A DNA stretch of 23,461 nt from JBBPYR01 sp038199755 (GCA_038199755.1 JBBPYR010000015.1:1-23461); one strand, 5' to 3'; shown: positions 1 through 8,484, counted from the first letter of the stretch. Notes: generated from the sequence alone by a model not told the origin. Made by a program: numbers and translations.

Positions 1-70
1 CCACCCTATCCAGACGATGACCCCCCTGTCCGTCGATAAATCACTTCTCTGCTCGTAGATGAAACAAGAC

Positions 71-125
71 AGCTTCTCCGCGTGGTTGCGGTTATCGACT
101 ATACCCCCAACCACGCTGAGAAGCT
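71..125. repeat. Imperfect inverted repeat, 18-bp arms
   Basis: Arms at 71-88 (AGCTTCTCCGCGTGGTTG) and 108-125 are complementary at 17 of 18 positions and flank a 19-nt loop. A further GAAACA (61-66) can pair with TGTTTC (137-142) outside it. No T-run follows on either strand, so it is not a classical terminator, and I see no direct repeats at its borders. It could be the transcript end of a gene to the left, an operator, or a palindromic repeat. Confidence 0.6.
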
Positions 126-161
126 AACATGATTCATGTTTCTCTGTCTTGCTAGAGAAAC
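126..161. repeat. Two small adjacent palindromes
   Basis: 126-140 reads AACATGATTCATGTT, a palindrome around one central base. It is followed by an 8-bp perfect hairpin, GTTTCTCT (138-145) / AGAGAAAC (154-161), with an 8-nt loop. With the 71-125 repeat they form a run of three palindromes ending about 100 nt before the acyl-CoA synthetase start. A regulatory role for that gene is possible but unproven. Confidence 0.4.
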
Positions 162-259
162 GATTGTAATATAGCTCACTTTACTGCATACTATTCTTGC
201 AACAGGTATTTTGACAGAGAATGTTCCTCTATTGAGAAGTACGTGAAAGGAGCTACGAT

Positions 260-1978
260 ATGGCAGTCAAGGGAGACCGAGCCCTCTGGGAAGCGGAGTC
301 AGAAGGATTAGCATTACTCGACTACACCATTGGCGACCTGCTCGATCAACAGGTCCAGCAGAGACCACACAAAGAAGCACTGGTGTATAACTATCCAGAG
401 CTTGGCCTGAACCTGCGTCTCACGTTCGAGCACTATCGCTACGAGGTAGACAAAGTAGCGCGTGGCATGATCGCTCTCGGTATCAAAAAGGGAGCACATG
501 TAGCTGTGTGGGCACCGAATGTGCCCGAATGGATTTTGCTGCAATTGGCCCTAGCTCGTATTGGTGCAGTAATGGTCACGGTCAATACCGCGTATAAAGC
601 ATCAGAAGTGGAGTACGTGCTACGCCAAGGCGATATCAGCGCACTCTTCCTCGTAGAAGAGTTTCGCGGCAACGGCTATTTAAACTCGGTCTATAGTATT
701 GTGCCAGAACTGCGCGAACTCGCACATCCCGCGCGCGAAATCTTGCATAGTACCACCCTGCCACGTTTAGAGCATGTTGTCTTGATCGGCGATACCGCGC
801 AGCCGGGAACACTGCCATTTACACAACTTGCAACCCTGGCCGAGCGCGTTTCTGATGAGGAATTTCGCCAACGGAAAGCAAGTGTGACACCGCGGGATGT
901 CGCTATGATTATGTACACCAGCGGCACCACGGGCTTCCCCAAAGGCGCGATGCTCACCCACTCAAATATCGTGAACACCCTGCACATGGTCAGACGCGGC
1001 AAAGATTACTCCTCTGAACGCTATGTCAGCCCCATGCCGCTGTTTCATATAGCCGGTTCAAACTTCGTCATCTTCTCGCTCTTATCCGGCTGTACAATGA
1101 TTCCCCTGATCGCCTTTGATCCAACGAAAGAACTCGATTTGCTCACTCAGGAAAAGGGAACAAGTTCGTTCTGTGTGCCCACCATGCTCATCGCGATGCT
1201 CAGTCATCCCCGTTTCTCTAAGTATGATCTATCTACACTGCGCCAGGTCTACACAGGCGGCACTGCTATCCCCGTAGCCCTGCTTGAGCAGTTCAAAGAG
1301 AAGACAGGGGCCGACTGCAAAATCTTCTTTGGCATGACCGAATCGACCGGAGCGGGCACCATGACAGTTGATGACGATAGCTTTGAACTTAAGTCGGCCA
1401 CGGTCGGCAAGGCCACGCCAAATGTGAGCCTCAAAATCATTGGCCCAGATGGTACACCTGTCGGCTTTGGTGAGCGTGGCGAATTGCTCATGCGCGGCTT
1501 TCTCGTCATGAAGGGCTACTACAATATGCCAGAGAAAACTGCCGCAACCATCGATCCTGATGGCTGGCTGCATACTGGCGACCTAGCAACCATGAATGCC
1601 CAAGGCTACGTCAACATTGTAGGGCGCGTCAAAGATATGGTAATCCGTGGTGGCGAAAACGTTTATCCAGCTGAGATCGAGCAATTCCTGATGCGCCATC
1701 CCAAGATCGCCGACGCCCAAATTGTCGGCGTGCCCGACGACCTCATGGGTGAAGAGACCGTCGCCATCGTGCGCCTGAAAGCAGGTGAGCAGCTGAGCTC
1801 GGAAGAGCTACGGGAGTATTGCCGTACCAACATCAGTAGGCACAAAGTCCCCAAATACTACACCTTCGTCTCCGAATATCCCATGACCGCCAGTGGGAAA
1901 ATCAAAAAGTTCGAGCTACGAGCGCAACTCATCAAAGACCTCGGCCTCGCAGAGTTAACAAAAACCAGGACAGCATGA
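260..1978 (+). CDS. Fatty-acyl-CoA synthetase, AMP-binding family
   Basis: A 572-residue ANL-superfamily enzyme expected to activate a carboxylic acid with ATP and join it to coenzyme A through an acyl-adenylate. The core motifs are present in order: phosphate loop YTSGTTGFPKG at 219-229, FFGMTE at 356-361, HTGD at 438-441, the hinge and glycine-rich GRVKDMVIRGGENVYP beginning near 455, and the C-terminal catalytic lysine in PMTASGK (K547). The length matches FadD-like or medium-chain acyl-CoA ligases. The ATG at 260 is well supported by AAAGGAG at 246-252. It is first in a run of plus-strand genes, but 145 bp separate it from the next, so co-transcription is uncertain. The family assignment is secure; the acid substrate cannot be read from the sequence. 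Confidence 0.93.
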   Translation: MAVKGDRALWEAESEGLALLDYTIGDLLDQQVQQRPHKEALVYNYPELGLNLRLTFEHYRYEVDKVARGMIALGIKKGAHVAVWAPNVPEWILLQLALARIGAVMVTVNTAYKASEVEYVLRQGDISALFLVEEFRGNGYLNSVYSIVPELRELAHPAREILHSTTLPRLEHVVLIGDTAQPGTLPFTQLATLAERVSDEEFRQRKASVTPRDVAMIMYTSGTTGFPKGAMLTHSNIVNTLHMVRRGKDYSSERYVSPMPLFHIAGSNFVIFSLLSGCTMIPLIAFDPTKELDLLTQEKGTSSFCVPTMLIAMLSHPRFSKYDLSTLRQVYTGGTAIPVALLEQFKEKTGADCKIFFGMTESTGAGTMTVDDDSFELKSATVGKATPNVSLKIIGPDGTPVGFGERGELLMRGFLVMKGYYNMPEKTAATIDPDGWLHTGDLATMNAQGYVNIVGRVKDMVIRGGENVYPAEIEQFLMRHPKIADAQIVGVPDDLMGEETVAIVRLKAGEQLSSEELREYCRTNISRHKVPKYYTFVSEYPMTASGKIKKFELRAQLIKDLGLAELTKTRTA

Positions 1979-2009
1979 AGGTCAAAAGCAGCAGCGAAGC
2001 GCGCTGCAA

Positions 2010-2023
2010 GCCCCCGTAGGGGC
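2010..2023 (+). terminator. Short GC hairpin after acyl-CoA synthetase
   Basis: GCCCC (2010-2014) pairs with GGGGC (2019-2023) around the loop CGTA, 32 nt after the synthetase stop codon. No T-run follows, so at best this is a weak or Rho-assisted end. Confidence 0.25.
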
Positions 2024-2123
2024 CAGATTACATATGAATAACAGAGACGAAATACACCATAACATGCTATCATTAAGGACAGAGAAAGTGCTTCTTGATC
2101 CTCAATAAGGAGGCGAATTGGTT

Positions 2124-2585
2124 ATGATGAGAGAGATTGCCACAACCAGACTGATTGAAGTAGCCTGCCCCCAGGAAGAGGCATTAGCCGTGATCTGGGA
2201 AATTCAAAATATTGAGAAGACGGAAGTAAAAGCTGATGCTGCCTGGGTCAGCCCAGAGAGCAAGAACACAGGCACATACAAAGTACGAGGGCACTTTACT
2301 GGTATTCCCTGGCATAGTGAATTTGCCTACACCCTCCATTCGCAAGGATTTCACAGTCTGGAAGCTCACCCACCTTTATCTGGCACGCGTATTCAAGGCG
2401 GCTTTGTGGTAGTGCCAACAGGAGAACAAAGCTGCACAATCCTCCACTACGAGCAATACAAACTACCACGCTGGGCCATACCGCTCAAGCCTATCGTCGA
2501 AGGATACCTGCAATGGAGCATGAAAAAGGAAATGCACGATCTAAAAGAGATTATCCTTAGATGCGCTGCTAATGTAGCAGGTTAG
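2124..2585 (+). CDS. SRPBCC-family (START/polyketide-cyclase-like) protein
   Basis: A 153-residue protein with the pattern of the SRPBCC fold: an N-terminal beta strand with IEVACPQEEALAVIWEI, a central strand series, and a C-terminal amphipathic helix (about 123-148) ending in a charged segment. These single-domain proteins form a deep cavity for hydrophobic ligands; no specific ligand is implied. The reading frame opens at a TTG (2118), but AAGGAGG at 2107-2113 is only 4 nt from it and 10 nt from the ATG at 2124, so I chose the ATG; a second ATG follows at 2127. The GH127 gene starts 26 bp downstream, so the two are probably co-transcribed, although no known pathway connects them. The fold is likely; the function is unknown. 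Confidence 0.75.
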   Translation: MMREIATTRLIEVACPQEEALAVIWEIQNIEKTEVKADAAWVSPESKNTGTYKVRGHFTGIPWHSEFAYTLHSQGFHSLEAHPPLSGTRIQGGFVVVPTGEQSCTILHYEQYKLPRWAIPLKPIVEGYLQWSMKKEMHDLKEIILRCAANVAG

Positions 2586-2611
2586 CAGCTACACATAGAA
2601 AGGCTTTAGCG

Positions 2612-4549
2612 ATGGTATCTTTTTCATCGGAACCAGAAAATCCTTTGCCCACCGCGACCAAGCAACTTGGTTCCACATGGACGCCGATCTCCTGGCAAGC
2701 CGTCACCATCGATGACCAGTTTTGGACGCCGCGTATCCGGGCTAACCGCGAAAACACGCTGCCAAGGGTATACCAGTTCTGCGAGCAAACGGGACGTATC
2801 AATGCACTGCGGCTAGAGTGGAAACCCGGCATGGAGCCAACACCCCATATCTTCTGGGATTCGGATGTTGCAAAGTGGCTTGAGGCCGCATGCTATAGTC
2901 TCGCAACTCATCCCGAACCTACACTACAGGCACAGGTTGACGAAGTTATCAACCTGCTGATAGCTGCTCAGCAGTCCGATGGGTACCTCAACAGCTTCTT
3001 CATTGCTGTTGCGCCAGAGAAACGCTGGACCAACCTGCGCGATTGGCACGAGTTATATTGCGCTGGCCATCTCATCGAGGCTGCCGTGGCTCATTTCCAG
3101 GCCACGGGGAAACGCACGCTCCTAGATGTAATGTGTCGCTATGCGGACTACATCGACACTGTCTTCGGCAACACACCCGGAAAGAAGCGCGGCTATCCTG
3201 GCCATGAAGAGCTTGAACTGGCTCTGGTGAAACTCTATCGGATCACTGGCGAGCCGCGCTATCTGCACTTAAGCCAGTACTTTGTGGATGAGCGGGGGCG
3301 ACAGCCGCACTATTATGATCAAGAGGCGCGTCTGCGTGGCGACGACCCTAGCGAGTACTATCACAAGACTCACGAATATACGCAATCGCATCAACCTGTG
3401 CGCGAACAACAGGAGGTGGTCGGTCATGCCGTGCGAGCAATGTACCTCTACAGTGCCGTGGCTGATCTTGCAGGTGAGCTACATGACCAAAGCTTGTTCG
3501 ATACTGACCAACGCCTCTGGGACAATCTCTGCACGACTCGCATCTATATCACTGGCGGGATTGGTCCCTCTGGCCACAACGAGGGCTTCACGACGAGCTA
3601 CGATCTGCCAAACGAAACCGCCTACGCGGAGACGTGCGCGGCCATCGGCTTTGTCTTCTGGAACCATCGCATGCTGCACCTTGACTGCAATGCCCGTTAT
3701 GCAGACATGTTGGAACGAGCACTCTACAACGGTGTTCTCAGTGGCGTCTCGCTTGACGGACAGAAGTTTTTCTATGTAAACCCGCTAGCAAGCCTGGGCG
3801 AGCATCATCGCCAGCAGTGGTTTAGCTGCTCATGTTGCCCGCCCAACATTGCACGCCTCTTCGCGTCCCTTGGCGAGTATATCTACGCTGTAAACGATAC
3901 GGACCTCGCTGTCCATCTCTACCTTCAGAGCACAGCCCAAGCTACTATCGCTGGTAATCGCGTGACCGTGCGTCAGGAGACGAGCTATCCCTGGCATAAC
4001 ACGATCATGCTACGGCTTGCTATGGATCAGCCCACGCGCTTTGGCTTGCGGTTGCGTATCCCAGCCTGGTGCCAGCATGCTCAGCTCAAAGTGAACGGAG
4101 CTGCCTTTGCTATTGACGATCACCTGCAACAGGGGTATGTGCGCGTGGAACGGCTATGGCAAGCCGACGATAGCATAGAACTTGAACTGGCAATGCCAAT
4201 TGAGCGGCTCTATGCACACCCTGCCGTGCGTCAGGATGTCGGCTGCGTCGTTCTGCAACGCGGCCCGCTCGTGTACTGCCTGGAAAGTGCTGACAACGTC
4301 GTGCCACTACACCGCCTCATTGTACCGAGGACAGCGAAACTGACCAGTCAATTTGAGCCTGACCTGCTTGGTGGCGTGACCGTCATTCATGGCAATGCCC
4401 TTGTCGAGGATGACACCACTTGGGCGGGGAAGCTCTATCAAACGCAGCCCCCCTTGTTGCAGCCAAGTACAATCACCGCCATTCCATACTATGCGTGGGA
4501 TAACCGTGCAGCAGGTGAGATGCGCATCTGGCTACGGGATGGCGAATAG
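2612..4549 (+). CDS. GH127 beta-L-arabinofuranosidase
   Basis: A 645-residue glycoside hydrolase of family 127 (formerly DUF1680), which removes beta-L-arabinofuranosyl residues using a zinc-bound cysteine as nucleophile. The key residues of the Bifidobacterium enzyme HypBA1 (Glu322 acid/base; Glu338, Cys340, Cys417 and Cys418 around zinc) have clear counterparts: E324 in HNEGF, E340 and C342 in AYAETC, and the pair C408-C409 in SCSCCPPN. The spacing among the first three is identical to HypBA1. The order is an alpha/alpha barrel (about 25-425) followed by beta-sandwich domains. No signal peptide is visible, so it is probably cytoplasmic and acts on imported oligosaccharides. The ATG at 2612 follows GAAAGG at 2598-2603. 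It ends 17 bp from the convergent LURP-like gene. The family is firm; GH127 includes some other specificities. Confidence 0.92.
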   Translation: MVSFSSEPENPLPTATKQLGSTWTPISWQAVTIDDQFWTPRIRANRENTLPRVYQFCEQTGRINALRLEWKPGMEPTPHIFWDSDVAKWLEAACYSLATHPEPTLQAQVDEVINLLIAAQQSDGYLNSFFIAVAPEKRWTNLRDWHELYCAGHLIEAAVAHFQATGKRTLLDVMCRYADYIDTVFGNTPGKKRGYPGHEELELALVKLYRITGEPRYLHLSQYFVDERGRQPHYYDQEARLRGDDPSEYYHKTHEYTQSHQPVREQQEVVGHAVRAMYLYSAVADLAGELHDQSLFDTDQRLWDNLCTTRIYITGGIGPSGHNEGFTTSYDLPNETAYAETCAAIGFVFWNHRMLHLDCNARYADMLERALYNGVLSGVSLDGQKFFYVNPLASLGEHHRQQWFSCSCCPPNIARLFASLGEYIYAVNDTDLAVHLYLQSTAQATIAGNRVTVRQETSYPWHNTIMLRLAMDQPTRFGLRLRIPAWCQHAQLKVNGAAFAIDDHLQQGYVRVERLWQADDSIELELAMPIERLYAHPAVRQDVGCVVLQRGPLVYCLESADNVVPLHRLIVPRTAKLTSQFEPDLLGGVTVIHGNALVEDDTTWAGKLYQTQPPLLQPSTITAIPYYAWDNRAAGEMRIWLRDGE

Positions 4550-4566
4550 TGATGTTGCGTCACCGT

Positions 4567-5064
4567 TTAATCATCATCTTTTTCGCGTTCCCTGTCTTCA
4601 GCGAGATCGAGCGCGAGCACACTTGCAAGGATCAGCACGTCATCTTGTCCCGGCGCAATCTCAACGCCATAGGTATCGCTCAAGGCAAACCAGCGTTTGG
4701 AGACCGTAGCGACGACTTGGTTGGCACGCGTGAAGGTATACTCATGTTCAAAAAGTGATCCGGTAATGTGCAGATCGTCTGGTCCGGGAATATCCACAGT
4801 AAAGCGGTCAACAAACGGGCTGATAAGGTTTTTGCGCACCGTCGCTGCCTCCTGACCAGCTCGCTTGATCTCATAGGTAGCGCGCAAGGCGAGCAGTCGC
4901 CGCTGCACACTGGCCACCTCGTTGCCGCTCCTATCGCGAATAATCAGTCGGTTGTGCAAGCTCAAGACCTTACCATCCACCTCCAAGACCGCTTGGCCAG
5001 CTTCGTTCAGAATGGTCGAATCCTCTCCTAGATGGAAAAACTTCTCACGGATCAGATAACGCAT
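4567..5064 (-). CDS. LURP-one-related (tubby-like beta-barrel) protein
   Basis: A 165-residue protein with features of the LURP-one-related/DUF567 family. It opens with MRYLIREKFFHLGEDSTI and has repeated strand pairs of the type VLEVDGKVLSLHNRL, ATYEIKR and HEYTFTR, the single-domain layout of the tubby C-terminal-like fold. Members are thought to bind membrane phospholipids or act as adaptors; bacterial roles are mostly unknown. The C-terminus is very acidic and ends DDD. The ATG at 5064 is set by GAGGAGG (complement of 5072-5078) with 7 nt spacing. It is convergent with the GH127 gene and seems to be a single-gene unit. Confidence 0.83.
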   Translation of the reverse strand: MRYLIREKFFHLGEDSTILNEAGQAVLEVDGKVLSLHNRLIIRDRSGNEVASVQRRLLALRATYEIKRAGQEAATVRKNLISPFVDRFTVDIPGPDDLHITGSLFEHEYTFTRANQVVATVSKRWFALSDTYGVEIAPGQDDVLILASVLALDLAEDREREKDDD

Positions 5065-5260
5065 GGTACAACCTCCTCAAGTTTCTTCTGTGTTTCTTTA
5101 TTTATCTGTTAGTAAAGCAGCTTTTAATGTTGTTATTGTATCAACATCACAGTGAAAAGGAAAGACACCATGCCCTCAATCGTCTATTACGCCAACATTC
5201 AAGTGAAACTATGTGGTACTCTTAGAGAGTACTGTATAGTGTATAGTAGCTTAGAGTAGA

Positions 5261-5288
5261 TTGTCTATTGGAAGCTGCACAATATAGC
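5261..5288 (+). promoter_or_regulatory. Possible promoter of the zinc-ribbon gene
   Basis: TTGTCT at 5261-5266 and TATAGC at 5283-5288 are separated by 16 nt, about 40 nt before the zinc-ribbon start. Just upstream the heptamer GTATAGT is tandemly repeated (5234-5247). The boxes match consensus only partly. Confidence 0.3.
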
Positions 5289-5328
5289 AACATTTATGGG
5301 CCATAAGCTCAAGGATTGAGAAAGATAC

Positions 5329-5673
5329 ATGTCTGTAACAGACCGAACCCTGCATTGCCGCGATTGTAATCAGGAATTCACCTTTACTATTGGCGAGCAG
5401 GAATTTTATGCTAGCCGTGGGCTTACCAATGATCCCAGCCGCTGCCCAGAATGCCGTGCTGCCCGGAAGCAATCCGGTAATGGTCGCAGCGGTGGCAACA
5501 GTGGCTTTCGCGACCGCGAACCGCGTCAGATGTATAGCGCAACTTGTGCAAGCTGTGGGAACGAGGCGCAAGTTCCTTTCCAGCCACGAGAAGACAGCCC
5601 CGTATACTGTAGAGATTGCTTCCAGTCTCAAGGTTCCTCAGATCGCGGCAATCGCCGTCAGTCGAGTTGGTAG
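5329..5673 (+). CDS. Double zinc-ribbon protein (CxxC-x17-CxxC type)
   Basis: A 114-residue basic protein with two four-cysteine modules. The first has C10-x2-C13 and C39-x2-C42, with DCNQEFTFTIGEQEFYASRG between, typical of the 'probable zinc-ribbon' family. The second has C73-x2-C76 and C94-x2-C97 with exactly 17 residues between the pairs, the signature of the CxxC-x17-CxxC domain. A Gly/Arg/Ser-rich linker (about 48-66) and a basic tail (SSDRGNRR) flank the second module, suggesting nucleic-acid contact by inference only. The ATG at 5329 has a weak upstream purine tract (GAGAAAG). The next small gene begins 48 bp downstream with a strong ribosome binding site, so the two may share a transcript. 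Confidence 0.85.
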   Translation: MSVTDRTLHCRDCNQEFTFTIGEQEFYASRGLTNDPSRCPECRAARKQSGNGRSGGNSGFRDREPRQMYSATCASCGNEAQVPFQPREDSPVYCRDCFQSQGSSDRGNRRQSSW

Positions 5674-5721
5674 TCAACACGATGACGCAATGATGCAAGG
5701 TGTCAGATAAGGAGCATTACC

Positions 5722-5949
5722 ATGAATTCTAAAACATTTGAAGCCGGTGATCGGGTACGTATCGTGGAGGACGGATTTGGTCATGGGCCAGCATCCCTCG
5801 GCGGCACCATTGGTGTTGTTCGGTCCGTTGATAAGAGTAGAAGACGCACCGAACCATACTTCATCTACTATGTGGAACTGCCAGGGAATGCCACGCCGGT
5901 AGACTTCGAGTATCGAGAACTGGAATTTGTCTCTTCTGTAAGTGACTAG
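5722..5949 (+). CDS. Small SH3-like hypothetical protein
   Basis: A 75-residue protein, not assigned to a named family. The opening FEAGDRVRIVEDGFGHGPASL followed by GTIGVV and a paired strand region (YFIYYVELP) looks like a small SH3-type or KOW-like beta barrel, as in nucleic-acid or protein adaptor domains. The ATG at 5722 is preceded by AAGGAG (5709-5714) at good spacing. It lies directly behind the zinc-ribbon gene and before a bidirectional terminator, so it is probably the last gene of that unit. Confidence 0.7.
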   Translation: MNSKTFEAGDRVRIVEDGFGHGPASLGGTIGVVRSVDKSRRRTEPYFIYYVELPGNATPVDFEYRELEFVSSVSD

Positions 5950-6027
5950 CTCATAACATGAGCTATCCATGTAGCTATCTTTACTACATAGCTGAATAAT
6001 GCAGCGTATACGATAGGGCATAAAATA

Positions 6028-6066
6028 AGACCAGAAGCGGCTCTGCGCGGCTGCTCTGGTCTTTGT
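6028..6066. terminator. Bidirectional intrinsic terminator
   Basis: AGACCAGA (6028-6035) pairs with TCTGGTCT (6055-6062), with further GC pairing inside. On the plus strand it is followed by TTTG; on the minus strand by TTATTTTAT. It lies between the convergent genes ending at 5949 and 6080 and can serve both, more strongly on the minus strand. Confidence 0.75.
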
Positions 6067-6079
6067 CCTGCTAGCCATC

Positions 6080-6772
6080 TCACTTCTTTTGGGCAACCAT
6101 GCCTATTTTCTTCTGCACATAGGTAAGCGCATTCGCTTCCCAGTGAGGCTCAAGCCTCGCAAAAAAATGCCCTCTTGCATCTGCTGGCGTGAGTGACAAC
6201 GCCTCAAGCTGATGATGGTCCATCCAGTGTTGAGCTAGCATATAGCAGGTACTGTTCCAGCCACTTTTATTGCCCTGCGCGTTCAGCCTACCAGAAATTC
6301 CTGAGATGACGATATCAGTCGTGCTTTGCAGGTCAATCAACGCGTGATCGAAGGCATTTTTCTCAGACTTATCCTGCATGCCTGTCATTTTCCTCAGTGC
6401 CTGCACCGCGATGCCGTCGTTTTCTGCGATTGTCTCATACATCCGCACAGTTGAACGCGCAAGCATCCCAGCCTCATAACGCTCTTGCACCGTCTCTGCT
6501 GGACTGAGCAGTGCATGGAGCAGGGGAAAAATATCCCGCGAGACCAACATTGGCTTGCCGCCAAGAAACCGCCCATATGCCGCGACCCCCTCCTCCGCAA
6601 AGCGATCGCGCCAGAGCCAGGGATCGCTATCCAATCCCGTATGCCAGGCAGCAGGGGATGTAATAGCTTCCAGAGAGGGATGATCGGTTATACAGCTTGA
6701 GAGCGGAAGAATGCTCCATTGCTCAACTGCATGACAAGCTTCTTCGTAGGTCGTAATCGTCTGATATGGCAA
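6080..6772 (-). CDS. AlkZ-related protein
   Basis: A 230-residue protein resembling the short AlkZ-related proteins of Gram-positive-type bacteria, named after the AlkZ/YcaQ DNA glycosylase but only about half its length. Supporting features are the N-terminal LPLSSCITDHPSLEAIT, the tract AWHTGLDSDPWLWRDRFAEE, and GRFLGGKPMLVSRDIFPLL. Without the full winged-helix array of YcaQ, glycosylase activity should not be assumed. The frame opens at TTG 6778, but AAGGAG (complement of 6780-6785) lies only 1 nt from that codon and 7 nt from the TTG at 6772, so I prefer 6772. It is a monocistronic unit ending at the shared terminator. The family call is from memory of its sequence style, hence moderate confidence. 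Confidence 0.65.
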   Translation of the reverse strand: MPYQTITTYEEACHAVEQWSILPLSSCITDHPSLEAITSPAAWHTGLDSDPWLWRDRFAEEGVAAYGRFLGGKPMLVSRDIFPLLHALLSPAETVQERYEAGMLARSTVRMYETIAENDGIAVQALRKMTGMQDKSEKNAFDHALIDLQSTTDIVISGISGRLNAQGNKSGWNSTCYMLAQHWMDHHQLEALSLTPADARGHFFARLEPHWEANALTYVQKKIGMVAQKK

Positions 6773-7203
6773 ACGCAATCTCCTTGCTCTACTTGACGTT
6801 CATATAACTATGCGAAAGCAGGAATCAGTCCTGTTTAGGGATGCCCCTACCCTTTTGCCTAGTCTATCATGAACAGCTCTTCCAGTCTATAACAGAAACC
6901 AGGAGGAGGCATATTCAAATTGCGACCACTTCCCTCCCTCGCCAGCATACAGGGATAGTTTCTTGCTCGTGTCCATCAGAGCACGGTGGGAAGATGTTGT
7001 AGGACTGCACAACGCTCAAAGGCTCTCTGCCTTCATACTCCTCTATTCATTTTTAGTACACCACAATCGGAAGAAAATGCTGACATGTGGACAAATTGAG
7101 TCATAAACAGGGCTGATTTGGGACGTTCAGCCCACTAAAAGCCGATCAAAATAACCTGTGTGAACGCTCCATTTTCTCGTATAATAAGCAGAAAGGAGGC
7201 TAC
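6773..7203. other. Intergenic region, no gene seen
   Basis: This 431-bp divergent spacer separates the AlkZ-related gene and the hydrolase gene and has no plausible coding frame or RNA gene. A TATAAT hexamer occurs at 7180-7185, but it would place the transcript start almost on the ribosome binding site of the hydrolase gene and has no good -35 partner. Confidence 0.6.
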
Positions 7204-8475
7204 ATGGCACACACACAACAAGACCAAACCAACATCACTCCCATCAGGGGTCCGCGCCGCTGGCGTGAGCAACGCTGGCTTATCGACGAAACCATTCGCA
7301 GTAACGGCATCGAGTGGGATCAGCCGCGCCTTGGCTACACGCTGGGACCTGTCGTTGGGGAACAATCAGCAGGTGACATGGCAGTGCTGCGCACACGCAT
7401 CCGTAAGGTCGCCGATTACGTCCCAGCCGTCAGTTCGGTAGCGGTCCGCCACGAACAGTTGGCACGGCGTGCCGAAGATGAGGGTCATGGCGTAACGGCA
7501 GGTGAACACTGGCATGCCGCCGCCATGTTGTGGTCACTAGCAGTCTGGCCGCTCTGGGAGATGACCCCTGAGTTGCTCGCGTTGGATGAGCGCAAAAACA
7601 ACGCCTACCTGTCATGGGCACGGCACGCCTCGCACCACGTGGAACGGGTCGATATCCCCTTCGGCGACACCACCTTGCCTGCCTGGTTTCACGTGCCATC
7701 GTCCTACAATGGCACACCGTTGCCGACAGTGATCGCCTGTGGTGGCATGGATGCGCCTCGTGAAATCGTGGTTGCACGCGAGGGCGACACCTTCCTCTCA
7801 CGCGGTTTCGCCGTCCTTGCCTTCGATGGACCTGGGCAAGGCGAATCTCCCATTCACGGCCTCTATGTCACCCCCACCAACTGGATCGACGCAGGCGAGG
7901 CTTTGGTAGCTTGGTGCCGATCACGAGTCGAGATAGACACCGATCGGCTGGTCTGCACGGGAACTAGCTTCGGTTCATTCTGGATCACCCAAATTGCGGC
8001 AACCCAGCCCATCTTCAAGGGCTGCGCGGCTGCCCTTCCCGTCTTCGAGCCAGGTGCGCGGACTATTTTCGAAGAGGCATCGCCAACCTTCAAAGCTCGC
8101 CACATGTTCATGGCGGGCCTCTACCATGATGAGGCCGCGTTCGATCAGCTTGTAGCAGGTTACGACCTCAGACCACTCATCGACGGCATGGCTGTGCCGT
8201 GGCTAGTCGTTGCTGGTGAGGCCGACGAATTGTCATCGGTGCAGTGGGTGTACGAGATGGCTCGTCGCTGCCCCACGCCTAGTACCCTTCTCATCTATCA
8301 AGGTGCCCGCCACGCCCTGACCGAATCACTCGCACCAGTGCTAGGAGCACCGTGGCGGGCAACAATCGGTGACTGGTTGCTCGACCGCATCAACGGAGTC
8401 CCTACCCATGACGAGTTCCGCTATGTGACAGCGAACGGAATACAAGAGCAGCGCAAGCACCCACGCCACGCCTGA
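7204..8475 (+). CDS. Alpha/beta hydrolase, FrsA / pseudooxynicotine-hydrolase-like
   Basis: A 423-residue hydrolase with a long helical N-terminal cap (about 1-145) followed by the catalytic alpha/beta domain. The nucleophile motif is GTSFG with Ser255, preceded by the strand-turn AFDGPGQGES (206-215). The likely acid is Asp341 in AGEADEL and the base His370 in QGARH. The N-terminal cap plus GGMDAPRE oxyanion region matches the group containing 2,6-dihydroxypseudooxynicotine hydrolase and FrsA-like esterases, which cleave C-C, ester or peptide-like bonds. No signal peptide is visible. GAAAGGAGG at 7191-7199 lies 4 nt from the ATG. It stands alone, with a hairpin 9 nt after the stop. The superfamily is secure; the substrate is unknown. 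Confidence 0.9.
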   Translation: MAHTQQDQTNITPIRGPRRWREQRWLIDETIRSNGIEWDQPRLGYTLGPVVGEQSAGDMAVLRTRIRKVADYVPAVSSVAVRHEQLARRAEDEGHGVTAGEHWHAAAMLWSLAVWPLWEMTPELLALDERKNNAYLSWARHASHHVERVDIPFGDTTLPAWFHVPSSYNGTPLPTVIACGGMDAPREIVVAREGDTFLSRGFAVLAFDGPGQGESPIHGLYVTPTNWIDAGEALVAWCRSRVEIDTDRLVCTGTSFGSFWITQIAATQPIFKGCAAALPVFEPGARTIFEEASPTFKARHMFMAGLYHDEAAFDQLVAGYDLRPLIDGMAVPWLVVAGEADELSSVQWVYEMARRCPTPSTLLIYQGARHALTESLAPVLGAPWRATIGDWLLDRINGVPTHDEFRYVTANGIQEQRKHPRHA

Positions 8476-8484
8476 CCCACAGTG

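Noticed and set aside
3282..3779. 165-codon plus-strand frame inside the GH127 gene
   Set aside because: It lies wholly within a gene with conserved zinc and catalytic residues in another frame, and its translation is low-complexity.
7180..7185. TATAAT hexamer as promoter of the FrsA-like hydrolase
   Set aside because: It would start transcription within the ribosome binding site, and no acceptable -35 box lies 16-18 nt upstream.
7430..7801. 123-codon frame antisense to the FrsA-like hydrolase
   Set aside because: Arginine, proline and histidine-rich translation typical of the wrong strand of a GC-rich gene; the hydrolase frame has an intact catalytic triad.
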